Source: CAYQEC01 sp964569015
GTDB lineage: Bacteria > Actinomycetota > Acidimicrobiia > Spongiisociales > UBA5794
Reading direction: 5' to 3'
DNA length: 6,272 nucleotides
Assembly (NCBI GenBank): GCA_964569015.1
Contig: CAZMSN010000080.1
Span: 1-6,272 of the forward strand
Shown here: piece by piece, positions 1 through 6,272 of the stretch
How positions within the stretch are numbered: the stretch's first letter is position 1
Layout: each line of letters starts with the position of its first letter
Notes under the pieces: generated by a model
What the model was told of the DNA's origin: nothing
The model's input: only the letters and a program-made list of their open reading frames with translations
Database searches by the model: none
Made by a program: the position numbers and the translations under genes

Positions 1-403
1 CGGCTCCGAGCCAAACCCAGCGCCACGTCTCGATGTCGTTCACGGTTTCCTCCTTGGGTCCAAAGGCAATCAGGATCATCACAACGGCGACGAGTCCCAG
101 TAGCCAACCGTAGGCCGACCAGCGCTCTCGGCGCACGCGGGCCTTCCGGTCGCGCACCTGCCAGGCACCGGGTGCAGCCGGGGCGCGGAACTCAGATGCC
201 CAGGCCTCGGCGAATGTGGCGAGGTCGGGGCCGACGACGGTTTCCGGGCTCTTGCCCGCCTGCTGCGCCTCGCGCAGGTGTGACTCGAGTTCGATCTTCA
301 TCTCCTTGGCCCGTTCTTGGGGCACTCTGGTCTCGCTCCAGTAACGTCCGCAGTGGGCGACGACCTCGTCGACGCTCATCCGATCACCCACGTGCACCTC
401 CAT
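1..403 (-). CDS. HAAS/DUF1700-like membrane protein, partial (C-terminus beyond left edge)
   Basis: The visible 134 residues have no stop codon before the window edge. Residues about 10-72 form a charged helical region: VDEVVAHCGRYW, then ELESHLREA near 38-46 and VGPDLATFAEAWASEF near 57-72. This resembles the HAAS/DUF1700-type N-terminal domain of small membrane proteins often encoded directly after PadR regulators. A basic stretch (RDRKARVRRER, 84-94) precedes a transmembrane segment at about 97-114 (YGWLLGLVAVVMILIAF). A second hydrophobic segment may begin at the edge (WRWVWLGA). The gene overlaps the padR end by 20 nt, so the two are very likely co-transcribed and translationally coupled. 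The start is uncertain: ATG at 403 has GAGG six bases upstream, GTG at 391 has a stronger GGAGG at five bases, and ATG at 379 is also in frame. No specific biochemical role can be assigned; a membrane sensor or partner of the PadR regulator is inferred from context only. Confidence 0.75.
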   Translation of the reverse strand, partial: MEVHVGDRMSVDEVVAHCGRYWSETRVPQERAKEMKIELESHLREAQQAGKSPETVVGPDLATFAEAWASEFRAPAAPGAWQVRDRKARVRRERWSAYGWLLGLVAVVMILIAFGPKEETVNDIETWRWVWLGA

Positions 404-716
404 CTAGCACCTCTTCCACGCCCGTCGACAGCCTGTGCCACTCGGTCGACCATTCGGTGAGTTGCGATCTCCCGTCCTTGGCGATCCGGTAGTACTTGCG
501 CGGCGGGCCACCGGTGGACTCCACGAAGTAGCCCTCGATGTAGCCTTTCTTCTGGAGTCTGCTGAGCAGCGGGTAGATGCTTCCCTCGCTGACCAGCTCG
601 AGTCCCTTGTGCTGCAGTTTGTCGACCATCTCATAGCCGTAGCTCGGTTCCTCCGCGATGAGCGCCAACAGGCACATGTCCAAGACGCCCTTGAGCAATT
701 GGGAGCTGTGATCCAC
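384..716 (-). CDS. PadR-family transcriptional regulator
   Basis: A 110-residue winged-helix DNA-binding protein of the short PadR class, whose members have an N-terminal winged helix and one C-terminal dimerisation helix. Family hallmarks are all present: LLKGVLDMCLLALI at 7-20, the P-x-YGYEM segment at 24-30, the recognition-helix region EGSIYPLLSRLQKKGYI at 44-60, the wing GGPPRKYYRI at 69-78, and a C-terminal helix with TEWSTEWHRL. Translation starts at GTG 716, preceded by AGGAGGGG (727-720) at ideal distance. The gene overlaps the next minus-strand gene, which looks like a HAAS-type membrane protein, a pairing common in Gram-positive bacteria. PadR proteins are usually repressors that respond to small molecules and often regulate their own operon. 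The ligand cannot be read from sequence. Autoregulation through the motif-rich region upstream (727-825) is inferred. Confidence 0.93.
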   Translation of the reverse strand: MDHSSQLLKGVLDMCLLALIAEEPSYGYEMVDKLQHKGLELVSEGSIYPLLSRLQKKGYIEGYFVESTGGPPRKYYRIAKDGRSQLTEWSTEWHRLSTGVEEVLDGGARG

Positions 717-770
717 GAGCCCCTCCTACGTGCGCGGCATGATCATACGTGCAGCTACCTTGTCTCACCC

Positions 771-797
771 GTTAACTTGCGTTACCGGTTACCTTGC
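771..797. repeat. Iterated GTTAMC / TTGC motifs in the padR leader, possible operator
   Basis: Within 27 bases the plus strand shows GTTAACTTGC (771-780), GTTACC (781-786) and GTTACCTTGC (788-797). The first and third are ten-base motifs differing at one position. A related CTACCTTG lies at 756-763 when read loosely around 755-762. The cluster sits just downstream of the predicted padR transcription start and in the divergent region shared with the DUF4230 gene. This position would suit a repressor binding site. The link to PadR is inferred; no known PadR consensus is matched convincingly. Confidence 0.4.
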
Positions 798-802
798 CTA
801 GC

Positions 803-831
803 AATGTATCACGAGGCGCCTAGGCTGGCAA
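803..831 (-). promoter_or_regulatory. Predicted sigma-70-type promoter of the padR operon
   Basis: Reading the minus strand, TTGCCA (831-826, five of six matches to TTGACA) and TACATT (808-803, four of six matches to TATAAT) are separated by exactly 17 bases. Transcription would begin near 796, giving a leader of about 80 nt before the padR GTG. The spacer holds two overlapping perfect 8-bp palindromes, AGGCGCCT (814-821) and GCCTAGGC (818-825). The start-site region holds TTGC-CTA-GCAA (794-804). Both are plausible repressor contact sites. The promoter is predicted by eye only. Confidence 0.5.
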
Positions 832-885
832 GAGGAATCCGGCGGAATAGTGAAACCCGAGGCACCTCGCGGGTGTCCAAGAGGT

Positions 886-890
886 GGAGG
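886..890 (+). promoter_or_regulatory. Ribosome binding site deciding the DUF4230 start
   Basis: GGAGG lies eight bases before ATG 899, a good Shine-Dalgarno spacing. An in-frame GTG at 884 would give five more residues, but the site overlaps that start and no purine-rich site lies at suitable distance before it. ATG 899 is therefore preferred. Confidence 0.7.
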
Positions 891-898
891 TTCGAGCA

Positions 899-1534
899 AT
901 GGCCGATACGAGCAGACGGGTCGGATCGATCTTCATCGCTGCGGTGCTGATCGCCGGGACCTTCTTCATCGGTTCCTCGGTGATCGGGTGGTCCCCGTTC
1001 AAGTCGCTGAGGGGCGAGCCCTACAGCCAGGTAGGGACAACCGTGGTCGACAGCGTGCGCCGGCTGGCCGCGCTCACAACGGTGGAGATGGTGGAGTACA
1101 CCACTGTCGAGAAGGGCAACGACTTCGGCTGGCTCAACTGGGCGCGCGGCGACCGTCTCTTCCTGTTCGCCGTCGCCCGCATCGGCGCCGGTATCGACCT
1201 CGATCGGCTCTACGACGACAGCTTCGAAGTCGACGAGGACAGCGGCGCCGTCACCGTGAAGATGCCGCCGGCCGCGATCACCTATGTCTCGATCGACAAC
1301 GAAGCCACCCAGGTCTTCGACCGCGACACGGGGCTCCTCACCAAGGGCGACCCCCAGCTCGAATCCGATGCTCGCCAGGTTGCCGAGGAGGTGCTCGTCA
1401 CGAGCGCCCTCGAGCACGGGATCTTGGAGACGGCCGCCCAGAACGCCGAGGCAACGATGCGCGAGTTCCTGCTCGGGCTCGGCTACACCGAGGTGTCCTT
1501 TGTGCCCATGGAGGAACCTCAGGAAGATTCCTGA
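899..1534 (+). CDS. DUF4230-family membrane-anchored protein
   Basis: A 211-residue protein. One hydrophobic segment near residues 9-31 (IFIAAVLIAGTFFIGSSVIGW), preceded by arginines, predicts an N-terminal membrane anchor with the rest outside the cytoplasm. The body matches the DUF4230 pattern as I know it: an early ALTTVEMVEYTTVEKG block (58-72), a G-AGIDLDRLYDDSFEVD block (about 96-112), the VKMPPAAITYVSIDNE strand region (120-135), VFDRDTGLLTKGD (139-151), and a C-terminal helix GILETAAQNAEATMREFLLGLGY (174-196) followed by a final beta strand EVSFVP. Its function is not known and I assign none. It is transcribed divergently from padR across a 182-bp region and convergently to clpB. No convincing plus-strand promoter could be picked out; PadR control is possible from position only. 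Confidence 0.85.
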   Translation: MADTSRRVGSIFIAAVLIAGTFFIGSSVIGWSPFKSLRGEPYSQVGTTVVDSVRRLAALTTVEMVEYTTVEKGNDFGWLNWARGDRLFLFAVARIGAGIDLDRLYDDSFEVDEDSGAVTVKMPPAAITYVSIDNEATQVFDRDTGLLTKGDPQLESDARQVAEEVLVTSALEHGILETAAQNAEATMREFLLGLGYTEVSFVPMEEPQEDS

Positions 1535-1535
1535 G
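1518..1535. repeat. Perfect inverted repeat across the DUF4230 stop codon
   Basis: CTCAGGAA (1518-1525) and TTCCTGAG (1528-1535) are exact reverse complements separated by two bases, so RNA would fold as a stem of six to seven pairs with a small loop. It covers the TGA stop (1532-1534). The right arm can alternatively pair with CTCAGG at 1573-1578, at the clpB end. No U-tract follows on either strand, so it is at best a weak or factor-assisted terminator for the convergent genes. Confidence 0.35.
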
Positions 1536-1573
1536 TCTCGTGTTGGCGAGGATTGCCGTGTGGCGGGTCGGGC

Positions 1574-4150
<2,577 letters not shown>

Positions 4151-4184
4151 GGGTCTCCTGCGAATGACGCTGCTAGTGACAACG

Positions 4185-4200
4185 TCGATACTAGCATCGA
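4185..4200. repeat. Near-perfect 16-bp palindrome in the clpB leader
   Basis: TCGATACTAGCATCGA is self-complementary at 14 of 16 positions (TCGAT-n-CTAG-n-ATCGA in essence). It lies 35-50 bases before the clpB start codon, so it could be a protein-binding site or, in RNA, a weak hairpin. Read on the minus strand it also contains TGC-TAGTAT (4196-4188), an extended -10-like sequence, but without a recognisable -35 at the right distance. Confidence 0.4.
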
Positions 4201-4212
4201 TATGCCAAGAAA

Positions 4213-4250
4213 TCTAAGTCTGATATTGTCAAGTTTACGTCTGGTGTCAA
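4213..4250 (-). promoter_or_regulatory. Predicted clpB promoter with a possible degenerate HspR box
   Basis: On the minus strand a perfect TTGACA (4250-4245) is followed after 16 bases by CAATAT (4228-4223), a weak -10 with the important A2 and T6. A second perfect TTGACA starts 18 bases further on (4232-4227). The stretch CTTGACA-N7-ACTTAGA (4233-4213) overlaps the -10 and matches the actinobacterial HspR-box consensus CTTGAGT-N7-ACTCAAG at 9 of 14 positions, with poor symmetry. HspR control of clpB is known in several actinobacteria; here it is only suggested. The AT-rich character of 4197-4245 against GC-rich surroundings supports a promoter. Confidence 0.45.
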
Positions 4251-4299
4251 CCGCGGCGGGCGTTGGCCGTTGTGTGCCTGCGGCTACCGTCATGAGCGC

Positions 4300-6272
4300 T
4301 CAGGGGTAGAAGGTGTCGATCTCCCCCGAGTCGTACACGGTCTCACATGGGATGCCGTTGGTGTCGGCGTCCATACGATCGGGGGCCCCCTCGAGCAGCC
4401 AGTAGGCAACTGCCGCCGCGTAGTCCCCACCTTCGGCGACGACGTCCCGGCAGAACAGGCCCGACGTGGTGGGGGCAGCGTCGTAGAAGGCGTCGATCTC
4501 CCCGGCGTCGTAGACCGTCTCACACGGGATACCGTTGGTGTCGGCATCCATACGATCGGGCCGGCCGTCCTGCACCCAGTAGGCGACGGCGTCGGCGTAG
4601 CCGAATCCCTCATCGGCGAGATCGGCGCAGAGCGGGGCGTCCGGCAGTGCGGAACCGTCGGTCGCGGAGAAGAACACGTCCTGCCACTCGGGCCGCGCCG
4701 GCGGGTCGGTGTCCAGCAGCTCCCTCCACTCGTCGTCGTTGAGCCGCCCGAGCTCCTCTTCCCTCCAGAACTCGTAATACGAGTACACCCCGCCGACGGC
4801 GAGCTGCATCTGGCCGTCGTCGTTGGGCACCAGCACGTAGAGGCGGTCGATGCGGCCGGTGCCGATCTCGAGGTAGGCGAAGCTGCTGCGCATGATGTCG
4901 GCCACGATGGCGGCGTCGGTGTCGTCCGCCGAAGGAGCGCCCAGGTCGGGATCCCAATCCGATGTCTCCACCCACAGTCCCTCGAGAATGGAGCCGATCG
5001 CCTCCAGCCAGTCGTTGTCCTCCTCCGAGATCGGGACGCCCGCCAGCTCGTCGTCGGCGATGCGCCCGAAGCGGTCCAGCATGGTGCGGACGTCATCGAG
5101 CATGCCGCTCATCTCGTCGGCCGGGTCGATCAGATCCCGGTCGGTGAGCCCGTCCTGCAGCAGCCCGACGGCCGCCGCCATGCGCTCGAAGGCGACCGGG
5201 TTGGGCTCCACCCAGTGGCGGGGAGCCACCTCGGGCGGCTCGAAGCCGCCCTCGGCGGCAAAGGACTGCTTGGCGTAGAGGATCGTGTCGTGCTTCAGCT
5301 CGGCGTAGGAGCCGAGGCCGGACTGCAGATCCTTGGCGGCCCACGTATCGGTCTGCATGAACTCGGGGTAGGCGACGTCGTGGTCGACCCACACCGGTTC
5401 GAGGGCGTACAGCCAGGCGTCATACACCGTCGACGCCCAGTCGTCGGCGGTGCGGTCGGCGAGCAACTCCTGCATCAGGTCGAGCTGCTCCTCGAAGTTC
5501 AGGTAGTCGGTCAGATCCTGCTCGTCGAGGATGCGGTAGGCGAGGCTCGAGTCGAAGGCGGCCACCAGGTCGAGTGGGGAGGTGTAGGTGCGCATGTGGT
5601 CGGGCTCGCCGACGTTGGGATATCGGAGCTGATCGAAGATGAACGAGTCGATCACGAACCGGGCGCCCATGATGCGCACCGACGCCCCCTCGGGATCGAT
5701 GCCGACGGCACGGGTGGCGATCAATCCCGCCGCGGCGTCCTCTGCCGCCGCCGAGGTGAGCAGGGTCGGATCCGCCCGCCAGCCGGGGGCCGCCGCGTCA
5801 GCCGCGGTGGCGAGCTCCTGGGGCGTGTAGTCGTCGGCCATGCCCACCAGGAAGGCGGTCGGCTCGTAGATCAGCCGCCAGCCCTCTTCCAGAGACGGGT
5901 CGGAGAGCAGGGCGCGAGAGACGAGGGCGCCGACCTGCATCGCCTCCGGCTCCTCGACCGGGAAGGCGGCCTGACCCAGCAGCGACATGGCTCGGAAGTA
6001 CCGCTCGAGGTCGTCATTGCGGGTGTAGTGGCCCCGCGGTTTGAACTGGCTGTAGTCGGTGCAGCTCGCGATGGAATCCAGCGGGTTGCACTCGCCGACC
6101 CCGACGGTCGGGGATTCGGTCAGGGCGGCGGCATCGAGCGCCAGGGCGATCTCCTCCTGGGCGAGCGGCCCGATCGAACCGACGTCGAGACCGAGCAGGC
6201 CGGCGGCGGCCTCGGTGTACTGGGCGGCGCGGTCGGCTTGATCCTCGATCGCGGTGCCGGCCAGCTCATCGC
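4300..6272 (-). CDS. DUF3160-family protein with two C-terminal excalibur-like modules, partial (N-terminus beyond right edge)
   Basis: The frame is open to the window edge, giving 656 visible residues. A Met at 5988 is internal: upstream codons are in frame and contain DYSQFKPRGHYT (visible 72-83), a DUF3160 signature. Other family blocks are RIMGARFVIDSFIF (199-212), a YSYYEF turn (496-501) and RLNDDEW (509-515). Two tandem modules of about 50 residues follow (547-596 and 606-656), each with an N-terminal Cys, a YWxxxGxPDRMDAD segment and a DADTNGIPCE loop like the excalibur calcium-binding motif. All six visible cysteines fall in apparent pairs (61/70 and one pair per module) and there are only about four lysines, which fits an acidic secreted or surface protein. 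The signal peptide would lie outside the window. DUF3160 has no known activity; it is linked to no pathway here. The gene is upstream of clpB on the same strand but 149 bp separate them, with promoter signals, so an operon is unlikely. Confidence 0.88.
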   Translation of the reverse strand, partial: DELAGTAIEDQADRAAQYTEAAAGLLGLDVGSIGPLAQEEIALALDAAALTESPTVGVGECNPLDSIASCTDYSQFKPRGHYTRNDDLERYFRAMSLLGQAAFPVEEPEAMQVGALVSRALLSDPSLEEGWRLIYEPTAFLVGMADDYTPQELATAADAAAPGWRADPTLLTSAAAEDAAAGLIATRAVGIDPEGASVRIMGARFVIDSFIFDQLRYPNVGEPDHMRTYTSPLDLVAAFDSSLAYRILDEQDLTDYLNFEEQLDLMQELLADRTADDWASTVYDAWLYALEPVWVDHDVAYPEFMQTDTWAAKDLQSGLGSYAELKHDTILYAKQSFAAEGGFEPPEVAPRHWVEPNPVAFERMAAAVGLLQDGLTDRDLIDPADEMSGMLDDVRTMLDRFGRIADDELAGVPISEEDNDWLEAIGSILEGLWVETSDWDPDLGAPSADDTDAAIVADIMRSSFAYLEIGTGRIDRLYVLVPNDDGQMQLAVGGVYSYYEFWREEELGRLNDDEWRELLDTDPPARPEWQDVFFSATDGSALPDAPLCADLADEGFGYADAVAYWVQDGRPDRMDADTNGIPCETVYDAGEIDAFYDAAPTTSGLFCRDVVAEGGDYAAAVAYWLLEGAPDRMDADTNGIPCETVYDSGEIDTFYP
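4303..4455 (-). repeat. Excalibur-like module, second (C-terminal) copy
   Basis: It encodes the last 51 residues of the DUF3160 protein. Cys at module position 2 and Cys at position 37 could form a disulfide around the DADTNGIPCE calcium-type loop. It ends in GEIDTFYP, directly before the stop. Its DNA at 4308-4383 matches 4485-4560 with 8 differences in 76 bases, an offset of 177 bp. Confidence 0.75.
4483..4632 (-). repeat. Excalibur-like module, first copy
   Basis: Fifty residues, joined to the second copy by a nine-residue linker rich in Ala, Thr and Pro. The motif MDADTNGIPCETVY is identical in both copies, while the first half (ADLADEGFGYADAV against RDVVAEGGDYAAAV) has diverged. This suggests a tandem duplication with stronger constraint or recent conversion over the metal loop. 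Confidence 0.75.

Noticed and set aside
853..875. Small hairpin around CGAG-GCAC-CTCG in the DUF4230 leader as a riboswitch or attenuator
   Set aside because: The stem is only four pairs plus two across a bulge, and no terminator or known riboswitch core is seen.
172..950. Plus-strand frames over the padR region (172-492 and 435-950)
   Set aside because: They are antisense to padR and its partner, with no domain and compositions typical of shadows.
4293..4302. Perfect palindrome TGAGCGCTCA at the DUF3160 stop codon as a terminator
   Set aside because: It has no loop and no U-tract, so it cannot act as an intrinsic terminator. The rest of 4251-4292 shows only a four-pair GCCG/CGGC possibility.
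4300..6272. The DUF3160 tail as part of a thermonuclease, because excalibur domains often follow nucleases
   Set aside because: No nuclease motif is present; the body carries DUF3160 signatures throughout the visible part.

Overview
This 6.3-kb window is GC-rich bacterial chromosome, almost fully coding. The best guess is an actinobacterium (Actinomycetota), possibly a deep-branching environmental lineage. This rests on base composition, the gene families and the actinobacterial-type PadR/membrane-protein pair. It is inferred without a database search. No tRNA, rRNA, CRISPR array, transposase or phage gene is visible.

Layout. (1) 1-716, minus strand: a PadR-family repressor gene overlaps by 20 nt the gene of a small membrane protein with a HAAS/DUF1700-like N-terminal part, which runs off the left edge. 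(2) 717-898: a divergent intergenic region with a good minus-strand promoter, short palindromes and iterated GTTAMC/TTGC motifs that are candidate PadR operators. (3) 899-1534, plus strand: a membrane-anchored DUF4230-family protein. (4) 1535-1573: a short gap between convergent genes, with an inverted repeat across the DUF4230 stop codon. (5) 1574-4150, minus strand: a complete clpB encoding an 858-residue disaggregase. (6) 4151-4299: an AT-rich spacer with two TTGACA boxes, a very degenerate HspR-box-like sequence and a near-perfect 16-bp palindrome in the expected clpB leader. (7) 4300-6272, minus strand: the C-terminal 656 residues of a DUF3160-family protein ending in two tandem cysteine-containing, calcium-loop-like (excalibur-type) modules. 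Its frame is open to the right edge.

How the genes may work together: PadR and its overlapping partner form a typical two-gene unit in which the repressor probably controls itself and the membrane protein. It may also control the divergent DUF4230 gene, because the operator-like motifs lie between them. clpB is a housekeeping/heat-shock gene with its own promoter signals and looks functionally independent of the DUF3160 gene upstream of it. Nothing here amounts to a clear new multi-gene system. The most unusual item is the DUF3160 protein with its duplicated C-terminal cysteine/calcium-loop module, followed by the dense operator-like intergenic region.
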